A stretch of 64,000 nucleotides of DNA from positions 1 through 64,000 of the forward strand of contig NZ_JACSWC010000433.1 of the NCBI RefSeq assembly GCF_016888165.1, given 5' to 3'. Each line of letters opens with the position of its first letter. The first letter of the stretch is position 1. The stretch is from Halomicronema sp. CCY15110. GTDB lineage: Bacteria > Cyanobacteriota > Cyanobacteriia > Phormidesmidales > Phormidesmidaceae. A program made the translations under genes and the position numbers. Positions 29,062 through 37,523 of this stretch are shown here, one piece after another. Below the pieces are notes generated by a model that was not told the origin of the DNA, did no database searches, and worked only from the letters and a program-made list of their open reading frames with translations.

Positions 29062-31605
29062 TTACTCTTCACACTCAGCGTCGGGATCTTCATTATCGTC
29101 GTTACAAATTTCTAGAATGGGCTCTTCAGTCTCGATTTGCCCGCGCAGGGTGACCTCATTATCATCTTCGTCGGCGAGATCATCCAGCCCGGTAGTATCT
29201 GCAACTTCGCTCGTCGGTTCAAATAGCTGACTCTCTAAAAAGGTGACGATGGTGCGATCAGGTTCCGCAAAGAGCAGGCCCGCCAGGGTGCCATTTTCGC
29301 CCGGTGGGGGGGCGACGCCGCCATCGCCCGCGATCGCCGGTCCCACAAAAAAGTCGCGTTCTTCAAAACGACGAGTATTCAGCGTGTCAAAAGCGATCTC
29401 GATTTCGCCACGGGTGCTGGGGGCAATTTTCACCCCGCGAAAAAAGTATTGCTGGTCGGCAGCCGGGGGAATGGGATTATCCGCCGCATCACGGGGCAGG
29501 GGAATCGCCACAAAAATGCTCAGGTCGTAGGTGTCAGAAGCGATCGCGTTGCCATCCGCATCCCGCTGCGACACCGCCTCCACCCGAAAGAAGTCCTCCA
29601 CCCGGAAAGTATCGGCAGCATTAACCACGAGGCCGCCCGCCCCGGACAAAATGCTATCCACCGTGATGTCGCCCGCCGTCGATTCTAAATACACGCGACT
29701 CCCGTTGCCGCCGCCCAGACCCACAGCGCCCGAAATCAGCGGCACCCCATCGGCATCGATAATCTGCCGCTGGAGCGCATTCAAATCCCCTGCTTGAATG
29801 GTGGCCCCAATCACGGTCAAGTTGCCGTCCGTTTCTACCGAGGGGGCGATATTAGCGTTATCGTTGCCGTCGCGCCAGGTGCGAATGTCGCCCAGGGTGA
29901 CCGCGCCGCCCGCTGTGATGAACACATCTCGACCCGGAGCAGAAATCGTATCGCCCTGATTCATGGCGAAGGTACCGCCGGACTCAAACCGAATCGGCGC
30001 GGGATCCGGCGGCACCTCGCTAGGGATGAGGGATTCGGTAATCGGCACACCGTTGACCAGGATGGGCGATCGCTCGGCAAAAGTGAGTTCGTTATCGGCC
30101 AAATCTTCGATGGTAATGCTGTTGCTCGCTTGCAAGGTAACGGCGGTATCACCGCTCAGCCCTTCCAACTCGGACTCATACAAAATGGTGGGTAAGGCTG
30201 CGGTGAAGGGAATGGTGGGCTCGCTCAACAGGGTCGCCAGCAAGTCCGAGTCGTCGCCGTCGGCGGTGCCGTTGCGAATGATGATATCCGTCGGGTCGAT
30301 GAGCAGTTCACCGTCGGTGCCCAGCGGTGCGGTCGTGTTCACCGTGCCGTCAAAGATCAGCGATCGCGCCCCCGACACTTCCACAAACCCGCCATCGCCG
30401 CCCAATGGCCCGCCCTGGGCGGAAATATCCCCCGCAAAGGCGGTCGTGTCGTCAGACCAGAGAATGACGGTGCCGCCATCGCCGTCCACCAGGGCATTGG
30501 CCGCGATCGCACTCTCCGCATCCATCGTCGTCAGGCTGGAGCCCGGTAGAGTCAATTGCCCCATGAGGTCGCCACCAATGCGTACCGTCCCGCCCCCTTG
30601 ATCGCCGGAAGCGTTGACCGTGGCGCTGAGTACGTGAACGCGATCGCCCACCACCGTCACGTCACCGCCCGTCGGGCCAGACGTATCGAGGGTGCCTGAT
30701 GCGATCGCCATCCCCGTCACATCGGCCACGGCGGTGTTCACCAGGGCGATCGTCCCATCCGGATTCGTCGTAATGCCCGTCGCCGTGGCAATTTCGCTAC
30801 CTGTCAACAACTCGGGCAAGGCCAACGGCTCGAACAGCAAGGAGGATGGGGTGCCGACGGGCAAGGCTTCGAGTTCCAGGCTCAGGGCCATGTCGGTCTG
30901 GCTAATGCGGACGAGATTGCTGTCGGGAATGGCGGCGATCGTGATGTCACCCCCCGGTGCGGTCAGCGTCCCGGTCGAAATCACCTGTCCCCCCACGAGG
31001 GTAATGGACTCCCCCGGCAGCACCGCCAAATCAGCCGCATTGACGATCGCCCCCCCCTCGCCTGTGAACGCAAATCCGGTCGGCGCGCCTGTCAACTGGC
31101 TGTAGTCGTTGGGACCCAACACGTTGAACAACGCCTCATCAAACAGCACCCCGCTGGCCGTGGTGGCCGCAAACGAGCCCGCTAAGTCGAGTTGCGCATT
31201 GGGGCCAAACAAAATCCCGGCGGGATTGACGAGATAGAGATTGGCGGCGCTGCCCGCTACTTGCAAGCGCCCATCAATGTAAGAGGCTTGACCACCCGTA
31301 ATCGCGCCCAGAATTGATCGCACGTTGGGCTGGGCCAAAAATGCCGCCGTTTGTTGTGCCGTCAGCCCAAACTCGGTAAACGCCTGGAACAGCGTCTGCT
31401 GGTCAGCCGACAGATTGCCCCCAGTAATGTTGAAGCGATCCCCCGCCGCCTCGACCTGAGTTGCCCCTGTGGGATCCGGGGTGATCGGTGTGGCGACCCC
31501 CGGCAGGGCAGAGCCCAGTAGCGCACTACCAAACACCAAAGCCGTAACTGACGAATTCAGGGCAATATTCATGAACTCAGGGGAATGAGGGATAACAGGT
31601 GGCAA
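29062..31605 (-). CDS. Filamentous-haemagglutinin N-domain (TpsA-like) exoprotein
   Basis: An 847-residue exoprotein with a Sec signal and the two-partner-secretion domain near residues 45-170. The domain includes GDRFNITGGNLSADQQ, FLAQPNVRSILGAITGG and the hallmark LYLVNPAGILFGPNAQLDL. The rest is repetitive beta-helix (GGDVTVVGDRVHV, GGDGGFVEVSGARSL) ending in a very acidic tail with two cysteines (ICNDDNEDPDAECEE). TpsA proteins are exported across the outer membrane by a TpsB pore of the FhaC/ShlB type; none is encoded nearby. It precedes the CHAT-TPR gene on the same strand, probably as one operon. The protein is short for an adhesin. Confidence 0.92.
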   Translation of the reverse strand: MPPVIPHSPEFMNIALNSSVTALVFGSALLGSALPGVATPITPDPTGATQVEAAGDRFNITGGNLSADQQTLFQAFTEFGLTAQQTAAFLAQPNVRSILGAITGGQASYIDGRLQVAGSAANLYLVNPAGILFGPNAQLDLAGSFAATTASGVLFDEALFNVLGPNDYSQLTGAPTGFAFTGEGGAIVNAADLAVLPGESITLVGGQVISTGTLTAPGGDITIAAIPDSNLVRISQTDMALSLELEALPVGTPSSLLFEPLALPELLTGSEIATATGITTNPDGTIALVNTAVADVTGMAIASGTLDTSGPTGGDVTVVGDRVHVLSATVNASGDQGGGTVRIGGDLMGQLTLPGSSLTTMDAESAIAANALVDGDGGTVILWSDDTTAFAGDISAQGGPLGGDGGFVEVSGARSLIFDGTVNTTAPLGTDGELLIDPTDIIIRNGTADGDDSDLLATLLSEPTIPFTAALPTILYESELEGLSGDTAVTLQASNSITIEDLADNELTFAERSPILVNGVPITESLIPSEVPPDPAPIRFESGGTFAMNQGDTISAPGRDVFITAGGAVTLGDIRTWRDGNDNANIAPSVETDGNLTVIGATIQAGDLNALQRQIIDADGVPLISGAVGLGGGNGSRVYLESTAGDITVDSILSGAGGLVVNAADTFRVEDFFRVEAVSQRDADGNAIASDTYDLSIFVAIPLPRDAADNPIPPAADQQYFFRGVKIAPSTRGEIEIAFDTLNTRRFEERDFFVGPAIAGDGGVAPPPGENGTLAGLLFAEPDRTIVTFLESQLFEPTSEVADTTGLDDLADEDDNEVTLRGQIETEEPILEICNDDNEDPDAECEE

Positions 31606-31992
31606 GTTGCCAGCTCAGTTGTCGTTGGTGAGCCGACCCGCGATCTCGCTATCCGCGACTGTGGCCGCTCAGTCGCGCCTGCCAGTGGCGAAAAATTGGG
31701 AGAGTCCGTAAATCTTCGGAGACTGCACTTAGCTTACTGGATAAAGGTGGCGAGCTAATGGCCACGGCAGCCGCCAGAGCGTCTGGTTTGTAATGGTTTT
31801 CGGCAATTTGCCCAGGATGATATCAATGACAAAAATTGATGTTTTCAATAAGTCGGCGGGGCGCAATGGTCGGGAGAGCGGCGATCCATCGATCCCACCG
31901 CGTCATGCCCGGATAGCCCCCCGACAGCCACCATGCAGCAGCAGACCAAGGAGTAAAACGTTACAGTATGTAACGATGAATGGTGATCCGGG
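31606..31992. other. Divergent region between the TpsA-like gene and nei
   Basis: The 387-bp spacer should hold promoters for both genes. Apart from the 17-bp palindrome near nei, nothing stands out. A 106-codon frame at 31793-32113 overlaps nei out of frame and is not supported. Confidence 0.5.
31959..31975. promoter_or_regulatory. 17-bp palindrome upstream of nei, possible operator
   Basis: cgttaca-gta-tgtaacg is a perfect 7-bp inverted repeat with a 3-bp centre, 17 bp before the nei start codon. Its position over the expected leader or core promoter suggests an operator. The regulator is unknown. The GTTACA half resembles half of the cyanobacterial HLR1 element, but HLR1 is a direct repeat, so the match is weak. 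Confidence 0.5.
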
Positions 31993-32817
31993 ATGCCAGA
32001 GGGGCCAGAGATTCGGAAAGCGGCGGACAAGTTGGAGAAGGCGATCGCCCACCAACCCACCGCTGAAGTCTTCTTTGCCTTTAAGCATTTGCAGCCCTAC
32101 GCAGCAAAGTTGACCGGGCGCACCGTCACCCACCTCGCCACCTACGGCAAAGCCCTCGTCACCCATTTTGATAATGATTTCTGCGTTTACAGCCACAACC
32201 AGCTCTACGGCAAATGGATGGTGCGCCAGGCTTACAACTTTCCTAACACGAATCGGCAACTGCGGTTTGCCATCCACACCGATCGCAAATCCGCCCTCCT
32301 TTACAGCGCTTCCGACATTGAAGTCCTGACCGCCGACGCGGTCCCCCACCATCCCTTCATCCAAAAGCTCGGGCCAGATATTTTAGACCCGCAAGTGACC
32401 CGCGAGCAGATCTTTGAGTGGGTACAGGAAAAGGCGTTTTATCGGCGGCGATTCACCACGCTGCTGCTCGATCAAGGCTTTCTCTGCGGGGTGGGCAACT
32501 ATCTGCGCAGTGAGATTTTGTTCGTCAGCGGCATTCACCCCACCCGACGACCGACGGACTGCGATCGCGAGCGACTCGCCCGCTTCGCCGATGCGGCCCT
32601 GGCGATTCCCCAGCAGTCCTATCACCACAACGGCATTACCAACGACCTCGACATCGCCCAAGATCTGAAACAGCGGGGCTGGCCCCGACGGCAATATCGC
32701 CATTGGGTGTTTGGCCGCGATGGTCAAGGCTGCTATGCCTGCGGCACCCCCATTGTGAAGGAGCGATCGGGCGGGCGACGCTACTACTATTGCCCCACCT
32801 GTCAGCCTGCTGACTAA
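31993..32817 (+). CDS. nei: Endonuclease VIII / Fpg-family DNA glycosylase
   Basis: A 274-residue base-excision repair enzyme that removes oxidised bases and cuts the abasic site. It begins MPEGPEIRKAADKLEKA, where the mature N-terminal proline is the nucleophile and the glutamate a catalytic partner. The helix-two-turn-helix has LLDQGFLCGVGNYLRSEILF with the conserved lesion-binding segment, and the C-terminal zinc finger is CYACGTPIVKERSGGRRYYYCPTC. The start helix EIRKAADKLEK and the protein length fit Nei better than Fpg. A 17-bp palindrome lies directly upstream. It is convergent with the MscS gene. Confidence 0.93.
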   Translation: MPEGPEIRKAADKLEKAIAHQPTAEVFFAFKHLQPYAAKLTGRTVTHLATYGKALVTHFDNDFCVYSHNQLYGKWMVRQAYNFPNTNRQLRFAIHTDRKSALLYSASDIEVLTADAVPHHPFIQKLGPDILDPQVTREQIFEWVQEKAFYRRRFTTLLLDQGFLCGVGNYLRSEILFVSGIHPTRRPTDCDRERLARFADAALAIPQQSYHHNGITNDLDIAQDLKQRGWPRRQYRHWVFGRDGQGCYACGTPIVKERSGGRRYYYCPTCQPAD

Positions 32818-33072
32818 ACCGTCTGCCGAGACAGACCCAGGTACAGACTCAGGTTTGGCCCTCTGATCTGAGGGATTGGCGGGAAAATAACATTCCGGTG
32901 AGGGGAGTGCTAGGGTAGCTGGGTAGCTGGGGCAGTGCCGTGTCCAGGGTCGGTACTTTAATGGCCCGCGCATCCCTAACCTCACCGCTGGGGATCGCTA
33001 GGAATTCAATGTTTTTGAATTTTGCTGGACATGATTTGATCGCCGGTGCCTGAGGGCGATCGCCATGAATCG

Positions 33073-33945
33073 CTATTCGCCGGATGCCCCCACAGCTTCT
33101 GCCGCCGCTGCCCCGCCCATCTGGGGATAGGGCACATGGTGCCGCGCACAGGCTTGTTTCACCCGCAGCACCAAATCAGTCTGGTACAAAAACTCATCCC
33201 GGGCATCCATTGGGTAAGCCTTGAGCTTCAGCTGAGTCGCCCAAGCTTTTTCTTGAATGACGACAACCACAGGGAGTTTGAGCTGGGTGTAACGGCTGCT
33301 GTAGGCCGCTTGATACAACAGCTCTGACACCAGCTCCAGGTCGGCCTCGTGGGCCACGTAAAAATCGGTGACCACCTGGGCTTCCAGTTGCCCGCTGTTG
33401 GCATTGGCGATGGGTTCGTTCCACAGCGTGTTATGGGGAATCGTAACGGTGTCATCGTTGGGGGTGCGTAGTCGCACTTCTCGCAGTCCGTAGTTCACGA
33501 CTTCGCCGTAATGGTCGCCAATGCGCACCCGATCGCCCATGCGGAAGGAGCCCTCAAACAAGGTGACAATGCCCGCAATGATCGAGCTGATGTAGTCCTT
33601 AAAGGCAAAGCCGAGGGCGACGGCAATGGTGCCCGTGAGGGCCAACAGATTAGACCCCGTGGGATTGACAAACAGGTGCAGTAAGCGGACGATCGCCACC
33701 AGTAGCACCAGCGCTTTGAGAAACGGTACAGACTGTTTGATGATTAGGCGAAACCGGCGGGGCACTTTTTCGGAAATGGCGGTGGTGAAACTTTGAATCG
33801 CCGTCAGGAGTCCGTAAGCGATCGCCACCGTCAGCCCCGCATGGGCCAGCGATCGCCACGTCAATTCCTTAAACAGCGCATCCAGATTTTCCGCCGTGGG
33901 GACGGTATCTTGCGCCAGCAGCCAAAGGTGTGGGAAAACGGTCAT
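33073..33945 (-). CDS. MscS-family mechanosensitive ion channel
   Basis: About 290 residues from the chosen ATG (MTVFPHLWLLAQD). Three to four helices include SLAHAGLTVAIAYGLLTAI and LKALVLLVAIVRLLHLFV. The pore helix and beta domain, GTIAVALGFAFKDYISSIIAGIVTLFEG and MGDRVRIGDHYGEVVNYGLREVRLRTPNDDTVTIPHNTLW, are standard MscS. The channel opens on membrane tension and releases solutes on osmotic downshock. An in-frame GTG/ATG further upstream would overlap the preceding gene by 82 bases; the ATG at 33945 starts five bases after its stop, so I prefer it. The upstream winged-helix protein is almost certainly cotranscribed. Confidence 0.92.
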   Translation of the reverse strand: MTVFPHLWLLAQDTVPTAENLDALFKELTWRSLAHAGLTVAIAYGLLTAIQSFTTAISEKVPRRFRLIIKQSVPFLKALVLLVAIVRLLHLFVNPTGSNLLALTGTIAVALGFAFKDYISSIIAGIVTLFEGSFRMGDRVRIGDHYGEVVNYGLREVRLRTPNDDTVTIPHNTLWNEPIANANSGQLEAQVVTDFYVAHEADLELVSELLYQAAYSSRYTQLKLPVVVVIQEKAWATQLKLKAYPMDARDEFLYQTDLVLRVKQACARHHVPYPQMGGAAAAEAVGASGE

Positions 33946-33950
33946 CACGG

Positions 33951-35147
33951 TTATGCCTGCCCGATCAGAAAGTTGTTGTTGCCCAACTCGGTGTAGAGCT
34001 TGGGATAGTGGGCTGGATGCACGGTCAGCCACCGTCCCGTCTGGCGAATCAGCCCTTCGCGTCGCAATACCTGCACCCGCGAGCGAATCATCCGCTCGTC
34101 TTCGCCCATGCTTAGGGCCAGGTGCGATCGCGTGATCTCGCCATGCAAGAGCAGCGCATGCAGCAAATAGCGATCCAGCGCTTCGAGACTCATCAGGCTC
34201 GGCAACTTCGGTTTGCGAGGCGTGATTTCGAGGCAGCTGATATCCGGCGGCAAGGTGCCATCGGGTGCCAGCTGTGCCGCCTCAATTCGCAAAGTTTGCA
34301 ACCAGAGGTAGGCCGCCGTGGTCGCGTTGCCTGCCGATACACTCGCCAACGCCTCCCAATAGGTGGCGTCATCCTGCGCAATTTTCAGCGTGAGCGCCGC
34401 GTCAGACTCGCGGGGCAACACCACCTCCGCCATGGGGCGGAGCCAGTCCGCCAGGTCATCCCCCGATAACTGCGGCAAGGCCAAGGTCCGTTCTAAGTAG
34501 GCTCCGACTTGACACACCTTGTCCAAAAACGTCCACGCCCAGTGGTTGCAACCCACGACCCAAAAGCACGAGTCATCCTGAGTGACGAAATTTTGCAAAT
34601 ACTCAATGCCCTGCCAGCCCTGAATGCAGCGCAAAAAACAGGGCTCTAGGCTCGGAATGATGTTGACCTGGGGCCGCGAGTCATGGAGGTCGGTTTGGGT
34701 CACGGGCATCGCGGGTTTCGTGCCCTCACTGGGCTGCTCCGGGGCGAGCTCGCGCTGCAAATGTCCGGTGACGGCCAGCGCATTGGGGGGACGATGGTAG
34801 CCGCCGAAAAAGAAGCGCACCTCATAATCGAGTAAGTAGTCTTGCAACCCCGCTTTAAGGACGAGGTCGATCGCGTCCACCGGACTGGCTAATACCACTA
34901 AACAATTGCTCACCGTTTCTGGGTTGGCCTGCCACGCCTGCAGCGCCTCTCGCGTCGCCACCTGAATCGCCGTCGTGTGGGGCACGGGCGGGGGCAATGC
35001 CTGGAGCTGTTGGGTCAGCGCTTGGGTGATGCCTGCGGGCAAGGCCGCCCACTGCTCTTCACTTTCCGTGACTGTCGGGGCCACCGCCCACTGCTGGGTC
35101 AGCCACTGGGACAGCGATCGCCATAAGCCGGACAGCTGTTTTGTCAC
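33951..35147 (-). CDS. Unknown protein with C-terminal winged helix, paired with MscS
   Basis: A 398-residue protein without a known catalytic motif. Residues about 80-130 read VVLASPVDAIDLVLKAGLQDYLL and VRFFFGGYHRPPNAL. The middle has the conspicuous NIIPSLEPCFLRCIQGWQGIEYLQNFV and FWVVGCNHWAWTFLDKVCQ. The C-terminal 80 residues (LMSLEALDRYLLHALLLHGEITRSHLALSMGEDERMIRSRVQVLRREGLI) form a winged-helix DNA-binding domain. The middle looks like an NTPase fold that has lost its Walker A loop. The stop lies five bases from the MscS start, implying translational coupling. I recall similar proteins next to MscS genes in proteobacteria, but that is memory. It may be a regulator or a cytoplasmic partner of the channel. 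Confidence 0.7.
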   Translation of the reverse strand: MTKQLSGLWRSLSQWLTQQWAVAPTVTESEEQWAALPAGITQALTQQLQALPPPVPHTTAIQVATREALQAWQANPETVSNCLVVLASPVDAIDLVLKAGLQDYLLDYEVRFFFGGYHRPPNALAVTGHLQRELAPEQPSEGTKPAMPVTQTDLHDSRPQVNIIPSLEPCFLRCIQGWQGIEYLQNFVTQDDSCFWVVGCNHWAWTFLDKVCQVGAYLERTLALPQLSGDDLADWLRPMAEVVLPRESDAALTLKIAQDDATYWEALASVSAGNATTAAYLWLQTLRIEAAQLAPDGTLPPDISCLEITPRKPKLPSLMSLEALDRYLLHALLLHGEITRSHLALSMGEDERMIRSRVQVLRREGLIRQTGRWLTVHPAHYPKLYTELGNNNFLIGQA

Positions 35148-35577
35148 CCCATCACCTCAAGCCTGCTGGTTTCCATCCTATGATTCTGAATCAACGCCGC
35201 CAGCGGCCCCGTCACAATCTTTGCAAATTTGCCCCAGCGCCCCCATCTCTACAGCCGTGCTCATGTTGAAAAACGGGCCGTTTGCCCTGCGCTCGTTCAA
35301 GGGTGAATAGGCTTTCTGCCGGTGGGAGACGCGGCGCGAACGACAGACCCAATGCGGGATGCCTGAGGTGACGAAGCCATCCTGAGAATTGCGACGGCTC
35401 CAGACAAGAGCCAATTGAGATTTGTCCCCTGCGAGAGTATATTAAGAAATACAAAGGCACTTCTCCGCAGCCGCTGGAGAAGGTTCCTCATAGTGATGAT
35501 TGCCAGGATACGTCTTTCGAGAATTCGTTGACATGTCCTGGCTTTTTTGTCGTCAATCCCATTTACCGAGAGTCCCC
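35148..35577. other. Spacer upstream of the winged-helix gene and the 45-aa gene
   Basis: A region of about 430 bp carrying divergent promoters. Several overlapping open frames on the minus strand (35178-35491) share no protein-like features. The AT-rich stretch near 35435-35455 is a possible promoter for the small gene. Confidence 0.45.
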
Positions 35578-35715
35578 ATGGCTAGTAAAGAACAAATTAA
35601 AAAGCACTTGTCCCTCAGCGCCAACATTAAGCTCGGCCCCACCGTGCCGGACGAGCGGGCTGAACAAGCTCGCAAGATCCGCATTATGGAGCACATCAAC
35701 CGCAGCAAGGGCTAA
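35578..35715 (+). CDS. Small basic protein of unknown function
   Basis: A 45-residue protein (MASKEQIKKHLSLSANIKLG... ending IMEHINRSKG), rich in Lys and Arg, with no membrane segment. A longer frame begins at 35500, but the internal ATG gives a clean hydrophilic protein and the upstream residues look untranslated (Cys/Trp-rich). Its stop codon overlaps the stop of the convergent M23 gene by four bases (35712-35715). Such short helical proteins with a conserved GPTVPDERAEQARKIR-type segment occur in cyanobacteria; I cannot name it. Confidence 0.55.
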   Translation: MASKEQIKKHLSLSANIKLGPTVPDERAEQARKIRIMEHINRSKG

Positions 35716-36914
35716 AGGTACGCCATCGGATTGATCGGCGCACCGTTTTGCCGCACCTCGAAATGTAGGTGCGGGCCGGTCGATAGGCCTGTAGACCCCA
35801 CTGCCGCGATCGCTTGCCCCTGGGTTACCGCTTGCCCCACGCTGACAAACAACCGACTGCTGTGGGCATACAGCGTGGTAATGCCGCCGCCGTGATCAAC
35901 GATGACGGTGTTGCCATAGCCGCCATACCAACCCGAAAAAATCACTCGTCCGGAGTCCGCCGCATAGATCGTTGTGCCCGTCGGAGCGCCAAAATCGACT
36001 CCGGCATGCAAGCGCGAAGACCCCAGAATGGGGTGACGGCGATAGCCAAAGCCACTGGTGATCCGGCCATTCACCGGAAACACAAACACCCCAGTGCCGC
36101 GAATTACCCCAGTTGACGCCGCGACCTTTTGGCGGATGAGGGCGGCAATTTCTTCCGAATCTCGGGCCAATTGTGCCTGGGCCGCTTCTAAGGCGGCTCG
36201 ATCCGTTTGCAAACGGCCAATCAGCAGTTCTTGCTGTGAGGCTTCCGCTTCATACCGCTGCTGTTTCGCCAGCAGTTCTTGTCGCAGCAAAAAGACGCGG
36301 GTCTTTTGCGACTCGACCACCGCCCGTTGCTGCTTGATTGCATCCGCTTTGGCCTTCAAGTCCACCAGCACGTTGCGATCGGCGGCATACACTCGTCTCA
36401 ACTGGTAGCGGCGATCCAGAAATTCATTGAAATTCTCGCTTTGGAGCAGGACAGCCCAGCCTTCGCCCCCCCGCTGCCGCTGCAAAAACTGCAAGCGCCC
36501 CACCGCCGCTCGCCGCACGTCTTCATAGGCGGTTTCGGCGACTTGTAAGTCTTGTTCTAACGCCTGTAGTTCCGCTTCGGCCTTGGCTAGACGAAATTCG
36601 GTGTCGGCAATTTGCTCGGCGGTGGCGGCGATGGTGTTTTGTAGTAAATCTAAGTTTTGCTCAGCTTGGTTGGTTTGTCGCTCTAGCTGCTGGGTCTGCT
36701 GTTCCAGGTTTTCGCGCTTTTGGTCAATGGTCTCTTTTTGCTCCCGCAGGTTTTCGATGGACTGGCTAGTCAGGAAGGAACGCTCCATGGCCTGTACGGG
36801 CGTATGCAAAATCAAGCTGTGGCACAGGGCGATCGCGATCGCCAACACCACTGTGCTCACCCACCAACGCCGCCGTCGGATTGTGGCCGTTTGTCGCATG
36901 CCATTTGCGGTCAT
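35712..36914 (-). CDS. EnvC/NlpD-like M23 murein hydrolase or activator
   Basis: About 400 residues: a basic N-terminus with a signal-anchor helix (WWVSTVVLAIAIALCHSLIL), then a long coiled coil (residues about 50-260, e.g. IENLREQKETIDQKRENLEQQTQQLERQTNQ). The C-terminal LytM/M23 domain has RLHAGVDFGAP, TLYAHSSRL and GPHLHFEVRQNG, so the H-xxx-D and HxH zinc ligands are present and the enzyme may be an active endopeptidase. Coiled-coil M23 proteins control septal or envelope peptidoglycan cutting. The start is the ATG preceded by AGGTGG; another ATG lies five codons on and a longer frame reaches 36983. Confidence 0.92.
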   Translation of the reverse strand: MTANGMRQTATIRRRRWWVSTVVLAIAIALCHSLILHTPVQAMERSFLTSQSIENLREQKETIDQKRENLEQQTQQLERQTNQAEQNLDLLQNTIAATAEQIADTEFRLAKAEAELQALEQDLQVAETAYEDVRRAAVGRLQFLQRQRGGEGWAVLLQSENFNEFLDRRYQLRRVYAADRNVLVDLKAKADAIKQQRAVVESQKTRVFLLRQELLAKQQRYEAEASQQELLIGRLQTDRAALEAAQAQLARDSEEIAALIRQKVAASTGVIRGTGVFVFPVNGRITSGFGYRRHPILGSSRLHAGVDFGAPTGTTIYAADSGRVIFSGWYGGYGNTVIVDHGGGITTLYAHSSRLFVSVGQAVTQGQAIAAVGSTGLSTGPHLHFEVRQNGAPINPMAYL

Positions 36915-36983
36915 CTTCTCACCACCTGCTGTCAACGCCTGCGGACTCGTGTCATGGCCATCCATCACCCTGAGCGCTCCCAA

Positions 36984-37523
36984 GAATCACCGCATTTTAG
37001 CGGCAAAGTAGCCTGAACACACCCGACACTCGCAAAAATCGCCGATTTTTTGTCGCCTTAGCGCTGCGGTTGAAAGTTGTCCGGCGCTCAACGCTAGATG
37101 CAGCGTATTGCCCATCAAATTTACCCCAGATAGAGTAGCTTGCCCACCATTGATACATAACTGCATGGCAATGAGGATCGCGGCGACAGGCTTGCCCATG
37201 CCACAGTCCCCAGGGCTGCAAGATATAATTTATTGGTTGAATAATTAAATAGTAAATATCGGTGGTGGGTGCATCGGGATTGAGACTGATGCCGCCGAGC
37301 ACTCGTGCCGCTGGTCACAGCGTCAGGTCGTCGCGGAAAGTTGTGCTCTGATCGATATTCGGCGTGAGCATCTGCTGACATCGTCGGGGCGGAATTGCTC
37401 TCACTCGCCAACGCCCCTGGCAACAACTTTTACAATGGATAGAGAAAACTATCGCGACTCAACATCTGGCATCGTGCGATCCCGGGTGAAAGTCACCGCT
37501 ATGGGAATCAAGGAGGTAAATGA
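36984..37523. other. Divergent region upstream of gor and the M23 gene
   Basis: The stretch carries no supported gene; three overlapping minus-strand frames (36987-37426) conflict with each other and have no family features. A small hairpin (aaaaatc-gcc-gattttt) lies near 37033-37050. An AT-rich block at 37220-37260 may be a promoter. The gor ribosome-binding site is AAGGAGGT at 37510-37517. Confidence 0.5.

Noticed and set aside
35178-35491. Overlapping minus-strand frames upstream of the 45-codon gene
   Set aside because: Three frames conflict and none has a start site or domain.
36987-37426. Minus-strand frames between the M23 gene and gor
   Set aside because: Three overlapping frames share no recognisable pattern, and no ribosome-binding site is present.
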